A DNA stretch of 33,011 nucleotides from an uncultured Oscillospiraceae bacterium (GTDB lineage: Bacteria; Bacillota; Clostridia; Oscillospirales; Acutalibacteraceae), in the NCBI GenBank assembly GCA_905193225.1, contig CAJJNV010000020.1, positions 1-33,011 on the forward strand. Reading direction: 5' to 3'. Every line of letters begins with the position of its first letter. The first letter of the stretch is position 1. The notes beneath the pieces are model-generated. The model was not told the origin of the DNA. It did not search any database and worked only from the letters and a program-made list of their open reading frames with translations. Position numbers and translations under genes: made by a program. Of this stretch, positions 16,911-24,207 are shown one piece after another.

Positions 16911-17159
16911 ATGGAATTAAAAGTCGGACAGCTTGTGTATTCGAGGGCGGGGCGCGACCGTGGGAAATTTCTCGCGGTTGTTGATATTACCGAAAAGGGC
17001 GTTTTTATCGCCGACGGTAAGGAGCGTCCGCTGGAGCGGCCCAAATGCAAAAACCCAAAGCATTTGGCGGCCACTTCCACCGTATTAGACAGCGGCTCAA
17101 TGTCCACAAACCGAGCATTGCGGCAGGCGATTGCAAAATTCATCGCCGCCAACAACTAA
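16911..17159 (+). CDS. KOW-domain RNA-binding protein (L14e-like)
   Basis: An 82-residue protein starting MELKVGQLVYSRAGRDRGK, a KOW/SH3-like barrel as found in ribosomal proteins L14e, L24 and NusG. I prefer ATG 16911 because GGAGG lies 5 nt before it; an ATG 12 nt upstream is possible. RPKCKNPKHL is a basic patch after the barrel. A KOW gene between map and infA recurs in Clostridia. Binding to rRNA or ribosomes is inferred from fold and location; the exact role is unknown to me. Confidence 0.88.
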   Translation: MELKVGQLVYSRAGRDRGKFLAVVDITEKGVFIADGKERPLERPKCKNPKHLAATSTVLDSGSMSTNRALRQAIAKFIAANN

Positions 17160-17177
17160 TGTGAGGGGGATATTCAA

Positions 17178-17396
17178 TTGTCAAAAGAAGATATGATCGA
17201 GGTTGAGGGTACCGTCCGCGAGGCACTGCCCAACGCAGTCTTTAAGGTCGAGCTGCCCAACGGCCACCTGATCACAGCCCACATTTCCGGAAAGCTTCGT
17301 ATGAACTTCATCCGTATTCTTCCGGGAGATAAGGTCACGGTCGAGATGTCGCCATACGATCTGACCAAGGGCCGCATAACATGGCGATCGAAATAA
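17178..17396 (+). CDS. infA: Translation initiation factor IF-1 (TTG start)
   Basis: A 72-residue OB-fold IF-1 beginning MSKEDMIEVEGTVREALPNA, with the family's GHLITAHISGKLRMNFIRIL and YDLTKGRITWRSK. It blocks the A site during initiation. The start is TTG, 7 nt behind GAGGGGGA; family length fixes it. Confidence 0.97.
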   Translation: MSKEDMIEVEGTVREALPNAVFKVELPNGHLITAHISGKLRMNFIRILPGDKVTVEMSPYDLTKGRITWRSK

Positions 17397-17436
17397 CCCT
17401 AAAACGGGTTAAAGATTTTTTGGGAGGTATAAATCA

Positions 17437-17550
17437 ATGAAAGTCAGACCTTCTGTCAAAAAGATTTGCGACAAATGCAAAATTATCAAGCGCAAGGGAA
17501 AAGTAATGGTCATCTGTGAAAATCCCAAGCACAAACAGCGTCAGGGCTAA
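17437..17550 (+). CDS. rpmJ: 50S ribosomal protein L36, zinc-binding
   Basis: A 37-residue L36, MKVRPSVKKICDKCKIIKRK followed by a short basic tail. C11, C14, C27 and H32 form the zinc site of the C+ form. GGGAGG precedes the ATG. It sits between infA and rpsM as in other Firmicutes. Confidence 0.97.
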   Translation: MKVRPSVKKICDKCKIIKRKGKVMVICENPKHKQRQG

Positions 17551-17584
17551 TCCCGACAACTCAAATATGGAGGTGCGAAAGTAA

Positions 17585-17953
17585 ATGGCACGTATTTCAG
17601 GTGTAGACCTGCCCCGTGAAAAAAGGGTGGAGATCGGACTGACATATATCTTTGGTATCGGTCTTAAGACCTCTAAGGATATTCTCGCCGCCACCGGAGT
17701 CAATCCCGACACAAGAGTCAAGGATCTGACCGAAGATGACATTGCAAAGCTTCGTGAGTATATAGATCACAACCTTCACGTAGAAGGAGATCTTCGTCGC
17801 GATGTAGCTTTCGATATTAAACGGCTTATAGAAATTGGTTGCTACCGCGGTGTTCGTCACCGCAAGGGTCTGCCCGTTCGAGGACAGCGCTCCAAGACCA
17901 ATGCACGTACCCGCAAGGGTCCCCGCAAGACCATAGCAAACAAGAAGAAGTAA
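17585..17953 (+). CDS. rpsM: 30S ribosomal protein S13
   Basis: S13 of 122 residues with ARISGVDLPREKRVEIGLTY at the start, a helix-two-turn-helix core, GVRHRKGLPVRGQRSKTNAR, and the basic tail TRKGPRKTIANKKK that reaches P-site tRNA. GGAGG precedes the ATG. It starts the alpha part of the cluster. Confidence 0.98.
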   Translation: MARISGVDLPREKRVEIGLTYIFGIGLKTSKDILAATGVNPDTRVKDLTEDDIAKLREYIDHNLHVEGDLRRDVAFDIKRLIEIGCYRGVRHRKGLPVRGQRSKTNARTRKGPRKTIANKKK

Positions 17954-17969
17954 GCAGGAGGAATTTAAT

Positions 17970-18365
17970 ATGGCAACAAAGGGTAAAGCAAACATCACCC
18001 GCCGCCGCGACCGCAAGAACATTGAACGCGGTGCAGCACATATTCAATCGACCTTCAACAACACCATCGTTACCATTTCCGACGTTCAGGGCAATGCAAT
18101 TTCCTGGGCATCCGCCGGAGAGATGGGATTCAGAGGATCCAAGAAATCCACTCCCTTCGCAGCACAGACCGCGGCCGAGACCGCAGCCAAAGCAGCTATG
18201 GAACATGGTCTTAAAACTGTTGAAGTTTATGTTAAGGGACCCGGTTCGGGCCGTGAAGCCGCAATCCGCGCACTTCAGGCAGCAGGCCTTGATGTAACCA
18301 TGATCAAGGACGTTACCCCGATCCCGCACAACGGATGCCGTCCGCCTAAGCGCCGTCGCGTCTGA
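17970..18365 (+). CDS. rpsK: 30S ribosomal protein S11
   Basis: S11 of 131 residues. IQSTFNNTIVTISDVQGNAI and VKGPGSGREAAIRALQAAGL are family signatures, and PHNGCRPPKRRRV is the invariant tail. It lies on the 30S platform near the mRNA exit. AGGAGG precedes the ATG. Confidence 0.98.
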   Translation: MATKGKANITRRRDRKNIERGAAHIQSTFNNTIVTISDVQGNAISWASAGEMGFRGSKKSTPFAAQTAAETAAKAAMEHGLKTVEVYVKGPGSGREAAIRALQAAGLDVTMIKDVTPIPHNGCRPPKRRRV

Positions 18366-18385
18366 TTTTTTGGAGGTGTAATAAT

Positions 18386-19012
18386 ATGGCAAGATATACA
18401 GGTGCTGTTTGCAGATTATGCCGCCGTGAAGGCCAGAAGCTCTTTTTGAAGGGCGACAGATGCTATTCAGGCAAATGCTCCCTCGACCGTCGTGGTTATG
18501 CCCCCGGTCAGCACGGACAGAGCCGCAAGAAGGTTTCTGAATACGGTCTTCAGCTGCGCATGAAGCAGAAAGCAAGAAGATATTACGGTGTTCTGGAAAG
18601 CCAGTTCCACCATTATTTTGAAATAGCAGAGCGCAAGACCGGCGTTACCGGTGAAAACCTGCTCCGTCTGCTTGAAAGCCGTCTCGACAACGTGGTTTAC
18701 CGCTGCGGTTGGGCATCTTCCCGTGCCGAAGCCCGTCAGCTGGTTGTTCACAACCACTATACCGTAAACGGCAAAAAGGTTAACATTCCTTCCTACCTGG
18801 TAAAGGCAGGAGATGTTGTTGCAATCGGTGAAAAGAGCCGCGGATCCGAGAAGATCAAGGCCGTTGTTGAGGCCTGTGGCGCTCGTCCCAAGCCCGAATG
18901 GCTCAGCGTTAACGCCGACACTCTTGAGGCAAAGGTCGTAAACCTTCCCACCCGTGAACAGATCGATGCTCCTATCGAGGAACATCTCATCGTCGAGTTC
19001 TACAGTAAATAA
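18386..19012 (+). CDS. rpsD: 30S ribosomal protein S4, zinc-binding
   Basis: S4 of 208 residues. The N-terminal cysteines C9, C12, C26 and C31 (CRLC...CYSGKC) form the C+ zinc site; the S4 RNA-binding domain carries RLDNVVYRCGWASSRAEARQ and HNHYTVNGKKVNIPSYLVK. It nucleates 30S assembly and is a repressor in several bacteria. In B. subtilis rpsD is a separate gene; here it stays in the alpha operon between rpsK and rpoA. TTGGAGG precedes the ATG. Confidence 0.98.
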   Translation: MARYTGAVCRLCRREGQKLFLKGDRCYSGKCSLDRRGYAPGQHGQSRKKVSEYGLQLRMKQKARRYYGVLESQFHHYFEIAERKTGVTGENLLRLLESRLDNVVYRCGWASSRAEARQLVVHNHYTVNGKKVNIPSYLVKAGDVVAIGEKSRGSEKIKAVVEACGARPKPEWLSVNADTLEAKVVNLPTREQIDAPIEEHLIVEFYSK

Positions 19013-19047
19013 TCTCTGCGGGTTTGACGGTTTAATTTTCAATATTA

Positions 19048-19062
19048 GGCGGTTTATCCGCC
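19048..19062 (+). other. Small hairpin between rpsD and rpoA
   Basis: GGCGG-TTTAT-CCGCC, a 5-bp stem, stands just before the rpoA ribosome-binding site in the 69-nt gap. It could affect rpoA translation or mRNA processing; no T-run follows. Confidence 0.35.
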
Positions 19063-19081
19063 AATTTAAGGAGGGTTCCGA

Positions 19082-20029
19082 ATGATAGAAATTGAGAAGC
19101 CCAGAATTGAGACCGAGGAACTTTCAGAAGACGGCTCTTACGGCCGCTTCGTTGTTGAACCTCTTGAGAGAGGCTACGGCACCACGCTCGGCAACAGCCT
19201 GAGAAGGGTACTCCTTTCCAGCCTGCCCGGTGTCGCCGCCACATATCTGAAGCTGGACGGCGTTGTTCACGAGTTTTCCACCATTCCCGGGGTTAAAGAG
19301 GACGTTACCGAAATCGTTCTTAACCTTAAGGGACTGACCGCAAAGATTCTGTCCGACGGCCCCAAAGTCGTGTACATCGACGCCGAAGGACCCTGCGAGG
19401 TCACCGCTGCCGACATTAAGGCCGACAGCGAGGTTGAAATACTCAATCCCGATATGCACATTGCCACCCTGTCGAAGGGCGGAAAGCTCGGAATGGAGCT
19501 GACCATCGACAAGGGCAGAGGCTATGTACCGGCCGAACGCAACAAACAGCTCAACAACACCATCGGAGTCATTCCCATGGACTCTATCTATACACCGGTC
19601 ACCAAGGTAAATTATAAAATAGATAACACCCGTGTAGGTCAGGTCACCGACTTTGACAAGCTTACCCTTGAGGTTTGGACAAACGGCGTTATCTCGGCGG
19701 AGGACGCAGTGTCCCTGGCCGCAAAAATAATTACCGAGCACCTCAACCTCTTTGTCAACCTCTCGGCCGAAGGCGCCGGAGCCGACATTATGGTTGAAAA
19801 GGGCGATGCCGGTAAGGAAAAGGTCCTTGAAATGACCATTGAAGAGCTTGACCTTTCGGTCCGTAGTTTCAACTGCCTTAAGAGGGCGGGAATAAACACG
19901 GTCGAAGACCTGATCTCGAGGACTGAGGACGATATGATGAAGGTCAGAAATCTCGGAAGAAAGTCTCTCGAAGAGGTCATCAACAAGCTCGATTCGCTGG
20001 GATTTACCCTCAGCAAAGAAGAAGTCTAA
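19082..20029 (+). CDS. rpoA: RNA polymerase alpha subunit
   Basis: Alpha subunit of 315 residues. The N-terminal dimerisation part shows FVVEPLERGYGTTLGNSLRR and VLLSSLPG; the C-terminal domain (about 249-305) has LDLSVRSFNCLKRAGINTVE and RNLGRKSLEEV, which binds UP elements and activators. AAGGAGGG precedes the ATG. Confidence 0.98.
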   Translation: MIEIEKPRIETEELSEDGSYGRFVVEPLERGYGTTLGNSLRRVLLSSLPGVAATYLKLDGVVHEFSTIPGVKEDVTEIVLNLKGLTAKILSDGPKVVYIDAEGPCEVTAADIKADSEVEILNPDMHIATLSKGGKLGMELTIDKGRGYVPAERNKQLNNTIGVIPMDSIYTPVTKVNYKIDNTRVGQVTDFDKLTLEVWTNGVISAEDAVSLAAKIITEHLNLFVNLSAEGAGADIMVEKGDAGKEKVLEMTIEELDLSVRSFNCLKRAGINTVEDLISRTEDDMMKVRNLGRKSLEEVINKLDSLGFTLSKEEV

Positions 20030-20058
20030 CACACTACCAAGTAAAGGAGTGAATATCA

Positions 20059-20400
20059 ATGCCAGGAAGCAGAAAGCTGGGCAAAAAGACCGACAGCAGA
20101 AAAGCAATGCTCAGATGCATGGTCACCTGCCTGCTCGAAAACGGTAAGATCGAGACCACTGTCACCCGAGCCAAAGAGGTTCGTGCAATGGCAGAAAAAT
20201 ATATCACTTTGGCTAAGGATAACACCTTGACCTCAAAGCGTCAGGCAATGGCATTCATAACCAAAGAGGATGTTATAAAGAAGCTTTATGAGGACATCGC
20301 TCCCACATACGCTTCGAGAAACGGCGGTTACACACGCATTACCAGAATCGGACCCCGCCGCGGCGACGCAGCCGAGATGTGCGTTATCGAGCTGCTTTAA
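20059..20400 (+). CDS. rplQ: 50S ribosomal protein L17
   Basis: L17 of 113 residues, the short form, with PGSRKLGKKTDSRKAMLRCM at the start, ENGKIETTVTRAKEVR, and YTRITRIGPRRGDAAEM at the end. It lies near the tunnel exit. AAAGGAGTG precedes the ATG. It is the last gene of the cluster; no ecf transporter, truA or rplM follows, and a strong hairpin lies behind it. Confidence 0.98.
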   Translation: MPGSRKLGKKTDSRKAMLRCMVTCLLENGKIETTVTRAKEVRAMAEKYITLAKDNTLTSKRQAMAFITKEDVIKKLYEDIAPTYASRNGGYTRITRIGPRRGDAAEMCVIELL

Positions 20401-20429
20401 TTGATTTAAGGCTCGATGAAGTTGCCTTT

Positions 20430-20459
20430 AACCGACGGAAGAAACCTCTTCCGTCGGTT
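20430..20459 (+). terminator. Strong hairpin at the end of the ribosomal cluster
   Basis: AACCGACGGAAG pairs perfectly with CTTCCGTCGGTT over 12 bp around a 6-nt loop. No T-run follows, so it may be an atypical terminator or an RNA 3'-end stabiliser. Confidence 0.55.
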
Positions 20460-20518
20460 GATAGGGCAAACTTTTGTAAGTCGGCGGTTGAGACCGGTTT
20501 TGTGCGGTGTTTCGGACG

Positions 20519-20547
20519 TTGACAATTCAGCCGAGATGTGATAAAAT
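20519..20547 (+). promoter_or_regulatory. Promoter of tRNA-Ser
   Basis: TTGACA (20519-20524) is separated by 17 nt from TAAAAT (20542-20547), 14 nt before the mature tRNA. Confidence 0.8.
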
Positions 20548-20560
20548 ACGAAAAATTTAC

Positions 20561-20647
20561 GGAGAGATGTCCGAGTGGTTTAAGGAGCTAGTCTTGAAAA
20601 CTAGTGACTCGAAAGAGCCCAGGGTTCGAATCCCTGTCTCTCCGCCA
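20561..20647 (+). tRNA. tRNA-Ser(UGA)
   Basis: An 87-nt class II tRNA. The acceptor GGAGAGA pairs with TCTCTCC, with G as discriminator and an encoded CCA. The anticodon stem CTAGT/ACTAG encloses CTTGAAA, giving anticodon TGA (serine, UCA codons). The variable arm (GACTC/GAG) is long, as for tRNA-Ser, and the T loop has GGTTCGAATCC. It has its own promoter and terminator. Confidence 0.97.
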
Positions 20648-20690
20648 AAAAGGAATGGCAATTTTCGGAAGAAGATTGTCATTCCTTTTT
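20647..20690 (+). terminator. Intrinsic terminator of tRNA-Ser
   Basis: AAAAAGGAATGGCAAT (starting at the final A of the tRNA) pairs with ATTGTCATTCCTTTTT (20675-20690) with one G-T pair. The stem ends in T5, a standard intrinsic terminator. Confidence 0.85.
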
Positions 20691-20768
20691 GGTTCTCTTC
20701 ACTTTTCTCTTCTCGGTCTTTTCTCTTATCTCAACTCCTGTTCCCGGAGAAAATATAAATGAGAACAG

Positions 20769-20924
20769 ATGACTGAAAATGCAGCTTTGCTCCGTAAAAC
20801 AGTGATTACTTTTTTGAAGAGGACAAACCTAATAGAGTATAAATTTGACGAGTTGCTTTTGCTTGCGCAAGAAATTAAAAGAATGTTGATTGTATCGCTT
20901 AATACCGCGAAGGGTAACACCTGA
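20769..20924 (+). CDS. Doubtful 51-residue ORF
   Basis: The frame begins MTENAALLRKTVITFLKRTN and continues with an amphipathic helical part (FDELLLLAQEIKRML). Its amino-acid make-up looks protein-like. It has no ribosome-binding site at its ATG and no recognised family. It may be a remnant of a longer gene or chance. A promoter-like pair lies inside it. Confidence 0.2.
   Translation: MTENAALLRKTVITFLKRTNLIEYKFDELLLLAQEIKRMLIVSLNTAKGNT
20814..20843 (+). promoter_or_regulatory. Weak promoter-like pair
   Basis: TTGAAG and TATAAA are separated by 18 nt. With the terminator at 21043-21080 this would define a short RNA of about 230 nt lacking a convincing gene. Confidence 0.25.
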
Positions 20925-21042
20925 TAAAAAGACGCCTATAAATGGGCAGTGTGTCTGTAATTGTGTAAGACTGCAAGCAGGCATATGAGGAATATAAATC
21001 TTAAACAAATCCGTGATTTTGATAAAAAACATTACACATTTA

Positions 21043-21080
21043 CCCTCGGTGACAGATTTTTTGTCATCGAGGGCTTTTTG
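21043..21080 (+). terminator. Intrinsic terminator upstream of oleate hydratase
   Basis: CCCTCGGTGACA pairs with TGTCATCGAGGG (12 bp, one G-T) around a 7-nt loop and is followed by CTTTTTG. No clear gene precedes it within 350 nt. Confidence 0.75.
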
Positions 21081-21084
21081 TTTA

Positions 21085-21112
21085 TTGTAAAACAAAAACG
21101 GCGGGGTATAAT
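21085..21112 (+). promoter_or_regulatory. Promoter of oleate hydratase
   Basis: TTGTAA (21085-21090), a 16-nt spacer and TATAAT (21107-21112), about 60 nt before the start codon. A small CCGCCCG/CGAGCGG hairpin lies in the leader. Confidence 0.6.
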
Positions 21113-21171
21113 TAAGACATAAAGAAAAACCGCCCGAGAAAACGAGCGGACAAAAAACAGGAGGCTTTTAT

Positions 21172-22965
21172 ATGTATTACTCTGCAGGAACTTATGAATC
21201 ATTTGCTCATCCCGAAAAACCGAAGGATGTCGATAAAAAATCCGCATACATTATCGGCACCGGTCTTGCCGGGCTGACCGCCGCTTTCTATCTTGTCCGC
21301 GACGGACAGATGAAGGGCGAGCACATTCATCTTCTCGAAAAGCTGGAGCTTGCCGGCGGCAGCTGCGACGGACGAAAGGATGTCACCAAGGGCTTCTTTA
21401 TGAGAGGCGGCCGCGAGATGGACAACCATTTCGAGGTCATGTGGGACACCTTCCGCGATGTACCGTCCATCGAAACGCCCGGCGTATCGGTGCTCGACGA
21501 ATACTATTGGCTCAACAAGCACGATCCAAACTATTCTCTCTGCCGCGCCAGCGTAAACCGCGGAGAGGACGCCCACACCGATAAGCAGTTCAAGCTTGAC
21601 AAGGACTCGGCAATGGCGCTGTCAAAGCTTTTCTTGACCCCCGAAAAGGAGCTTGAGGACAAGAAAATTTCCGATGTGCTGCCCGATTCCTTCTGGAGCA
21701 CAAACTTTTGGCTTTATTGGCAGACCATGTTTGCCTTCCAGCGCTGGTCAAGCGCCCTTGAAATGAAGCGCTATCTCTGCCGCTATGTCCACCACATCGA
21801 CGGACTGCCCGATTTCAGCGCTCTGCGGTTCACAAAATATAATCAGTATGAAAGCATGATCCTCCCTCTTGTAAAATATCTTGAGGCCCACGGCGTATCT
21901 ATCGAATACGGTATGGACGTTAAAAATGTCATTATCGAAACCGAGGGAGAAAAAAGAACGGCAAAGCAGATAGTCTATGTTAAGGACGGCAGGGAGCAGA
22001 CCATCGACCTTACCGAGAACGACCTTGTATTTATCACCAACGGCTGCTGCACCGACACCTCCTGCTACGGAGATCAGACCCACGCTCCCGATCTTTCCGG
22101 CGTTAAAAACGGCGCGGGGGAATCCTGGGATATGTGGAAGGCCATTGCGGCACAGGCAAAGCACGGCGAATACGGCAACCCCGATAAATTCTGCTCGGAT
22201 GTGGACGCCACCAACTGGATGAGCGCCACTGTGGCTACCTCCGACGATGAAATAATCCGCCACATTATGAATGTATGCAAGCGCGACCCCCGCTCGGGCA
22301 AGGTAACAACCGGCGGAATCGTCACCGTAAAGGACAGCACCGATAACTGGTATCTCTCCTGGACAATCAACCGTCAGCCGCAGTTTAAGGCGCAGGATAA
22401 AAACACCGTGCTTGTGTGGCTCTATTCGCTGAACACAAACAAAGAGGGCAACTATGTCAAAAAGGCAATGCGGGACTGCACCGGTGAAGAGGTCTGCCGC
22501 GAGTGGCTCTACCACATCGGCCTGCCCGCCGAAAAGATCGACGACCTTGCAAAGAACGCCTGCAACACCACCACCTGCTTTATGCCCTATATCAACGCCT
22601 TCTTCCAACCGAGAAAGGAATCCGACCGACCTAAGGTGGTTCCCGACGGCGCCGTTAACTTTGCCTTTATCGGTCAGTTTGCAGAGACCCCGAGAGACAC
22701 CATTTTCACCACCGAATATTCCATGAGAACCGGTATGGAGTCGGTCTACACTCTGCTTGACGTCGACCGCGGAGTGCCGGAGGTTTGGGGCAGCAAATAC
22801 GACGTTCGCGAGTTGCTGCGCGCCTGCTATTATGCCATCGACAAAAAGCCCATAAGCGAGGCACCCCTGTCCTTTGGCGAAAAGGAATTGCTCAAGCTTG
22901 TGCTCAAGAAGGTCAAGGGAACGGACATCGAGCTTTTGCTTAAAGAAAGCGGACTTATAGAATAA
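21172..22965 (+). CDS. ohyA: Oleate hydratase (FAD-dependent fatty acid double-bond hydratase)
   Basis: A 597-residue member of the MCRA/oleate hydratase family, which adds water to cis-9 double bonds (oleate to 10-hydroxystearate). The FAD Rossmann motif YIIGTGLAGLTAAFYLVRDG includes GTGLAG at 29-34. RGGREMDNHFEVMWD follows, with E82, and MKRYLCRYVHHI carries Y201; these match, as I recall them, the catalytic Glu and Tyr of the S. aureus enzyme. FAFIGQFAETPRDTIFTTEY near the C-terminus is also conserved. AGGAGG lies 7 nt before the ATG. It is monocistronic, with its own promoter and terminator. In gut anaerobes the reaction detoxifies unsaturated fatty acids. Confidence 0.95.
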   Translation: MYYSAGTYESFAHPEKPKDVDKKSAYIIGTGLAGLTAAFYLVRDGQMKGEHIHLLEKLELAGGSCDGRKDVTKGFFMRGGREMDNHFEVMWDTFRDVPSIETPGVSVLDEYYWLNKHDPNYSLCRASVNRGEDAHTDKQFKLDKDSAMALSKLFLTPEKELEDKKISDVLPDSFWSTNFWLYWQTMFAFQRWSSALEMKRYLCRYVHHIDGLPDFSALRFTKYNQYESMILPLVKYLEAHGVSIEYGMDVKNVIIETEGEKRTAKQIVYVKDGREQTIDLTENDLVFITNGCCTDTSCYGDQTHAPDLSGVKNGAGESWDMWKAIAAQAKHGEYGNPDKFCSDVDATNWMSATVATSDDEIIRHIMNVCKRDPRSGKVTTGGIVTVKDSTDNWYLSWTINRQPQFKAQDKNTVLVWLYSLNTNKEGNYVKKAMRDCTGEEVCREWLYHIGLPAEKIDDLAKNACNTTTCFMPYINAFFQPRKESDRPKVVPDGAVNFAFIGQFAETPRDTIFTTEYSMRTGMESVYTLLDVDRGVPEVWGSKYDVRELLRACYYAIDKKPISEAPLSFGEKELLKLVLKKVKGTDIELLLKESGLIE

Positions 22966-22984
22966 AGCCCTGAAAAAGTGCAAG

Positions 22985-23016
22985 GCCTCCGTATTTAAAA
23001 GTACGGAGGCTTTTTT
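22985..23016 (+). terminator. Intrinsic terminator of oleate hydratase
   Basis: GCCTCCGTA pairs with TACGGAGGC (9 bp, 8-nt loop) followed by T6. Confidence 0.9.
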
Positions 23017-23017
23017 G

Positions 23018-23046
23018 TTGAAAAATTAACGGTCTTGCGGTAAAAT
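23018..23046 (+). promoter_or_regulatory. Promoter of adenosine deaminase
   Basis: TTGAAA (23018-23023), 17-nt spacer, TAAAAT (23041-23046), 36 nt before the start codon and directly behind the previous terminator. Confidence 0.65.
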
Positions 23047-23082
23047 ATAATCAATCGGAAAAAGCAGAAGGGGGAAAGGTCA

Positions 23083-24123
23083 ATGTTAAAGCAAAAGTCC
23101 CTTACCGAGCAGGAGCGGCTCCCGCAAAAACGAGCTGCGGGGGAGCGGGAAATCCCGCAAAATTATATCGATCTGCATCTTCATCTCGACGGAGCCGTGA
23201 CTCCGTCCGTTGCAAAACGCCTTTGTCAGGTGCAGGGCATTTCCCCTTCTCTTACCGAAAGCGAGCTTGAAGGCCGCCTGACGGTGGGAAAGGACTGCAA
23301 AAGCCTTAACGATTTTTTGAGGTGCTTTGAACTGCCTCTTTCCCTTCTTCAAACCGAGATCGGAATTGAAACGGCGGTTAAAGAGGTGCTTTTTGAACAA
23401 AAAAGGCAGGGCGTTTTATATGCCGAGCTGCGCTTTGCACCCCAGCTGCACTGCGAAAAGGGACTGACTCAGCAGCAGGCCGTAGAAGCGGCTTTAAAGG
23501 GAATTGAAGCGGCCGACATTCGATCAAATCTCATACTCTGTTTAATGCGGGGAAAGGGAAATGGGCGGCAAAACGCCGAGACGGTTGGGCTTTGCGAAAA
23601 ATATCTGACAAACGAGCAGGGGGTCGCCGCTCTTGATCTTGCGGGAGCGGAGGGTCTTTTTCCCACAAGGGATTATACCGAGCTTTTTGCAAAAGCGGCC
23701 GAAAAAAAGATACCCTTTACCATCCACGCCGGAGAGGCGGGAGGAGCCGAGGATGTTGTCTTGGCGATAAAGGCGGGGGCAAGGCGCATCGGCCACGGGG
23801 TGAGAGCGGCGGATGACGACCGTGCCGTCGAGCTTTTGAAAAACGAGGGCGTCACCCTTGAAATGTGCCCCACAAGCAACCTTTTAACCGGGGCATATGA
23901 TATGAAAAAATATCCCTTGAAGGAATTTATGCAAAAGGGGGTTGCCGTTACCGTAAACACCGACGACCCCGCCATTGAAAACACCGATATAAAACGGGAA
24001 TTTGAATATGCGGCGCAGCTTTGCGGGCTTTCGGCCGGCGAGCAAGACGGACTTTTAAAAAATGCCGCAGCCGCCGCCTTTGCCTCCGACGCCGTCAAAA
24101 AAGAAATCATCCGCTCCCTTTGA
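23083..24123 (+). CDS. add: Adenosine deaminase
   Basis: A 346-residue TIM-barrel metal hydrolase that converts adenosine to inosine in purine salvage. The zinc ligands and catalytic residues are visible: HLHLDG with H32 and H34, HAGEA with H215 and E218, RIGHG with H238, and NTDDP with D294/D295. CPTSN at 262-266 is typical. The N-terminus is about 15 residues longer than usual before YIDLHLHLDG, and that part of the mRNA could form a GC-rich hairpin; no alternative start is available. GGGGGAAAGG precedes the ATG. Confidence 0.93.
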   Translation: MLKQKSLTEQERLPQKRAAGEREIPQNYIDLHLHLDGAVTPSVAKRLCQVQGISPSLTESELEGRLTVGKDCKSLNDFLRCFELPLSLLQTEIGIETAVKEVLFEQKRQGVLYAELRFAPQLHCEKGLTQQQAVEAALKGIEAADIRSNLILCLMRGKGNGRQNAETVGLCEKYLTNEQGVAALDLAGAEGLFPTRDYTELFAKAAEKKIPFTIHAGEAGGAEDVVLAIKAGARRIGHGVRAADDDRAVELLKNEGVTLEMCPTSNLLTGAYDMKKYPLKEFMQKGVAVTVNTDDPAIENTDIKREFEYAAQLCGLSAGEQDGLLKNAAAAAFASDAVKKEIIRSL

Positions 24124-24145
24124 CAAAAACCGCCATATTATGTGT

Positions 24146-24174
24146 TTGACATACGGTGCCAAAGGTGATAAAAT
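24146..24174 (+). promoter_or_regulatory. Promoter of metG
   Basis: A perfect TTGACA (24146-24151), 17-nt spacer and TAAAAT (24169-24174), 33 nt before the start codon. The short distance leaves no room for a T-box leader. Confidence 0.85.
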
Positions 24175-24207
24175 AGACCGAGAATACTCTAAGAAAGAGG
24201 AATTGAT

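Larger units (their letters stand above)
20691..21171. other. AT-rich intergenic stretch after tRNA-Ser
   Basis: About 480 nt, clearly more AT-rich than its neighbours. It holds a 51-codon open frame without ribosome-binding site, a weak promoter-like pair, an intrinsic terminator (21043-21080) and the oleate hydratase promoter. No homologue is recognised. Position directly behind a tRNA fits old insertion debris, but no integrase or repeat of the tRNA 3' end is visible. Confidence 0.5.

Noticed and set aside
17395..17410. AACCC-TAAAAC-GGGTT hairpin plus T6 between infA and rpmJ as a terminator
   Set aside because: The stem is only 5 bp and the T-run is 5 nt away; genes on both sides belong to one operon.
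19124..20107. 327-codon minus-strand frame opposite rpoA
   Set aside because: Shadow of rpoA caused by codon bias; no ribosome-binding site or motif.
20561..21171. Integrated element at the tRNA-Ser gene
   Set aside because: No integrase and no repeat of the tRNA 3' end was seen downstream; only AT-rich debris is present.
21748..22983. 411-codon minus-strand frame opposite oleate hydratase
   Set aside because: It is the antisense shadow of a well-supported gene and has no conserved protein features of its own.
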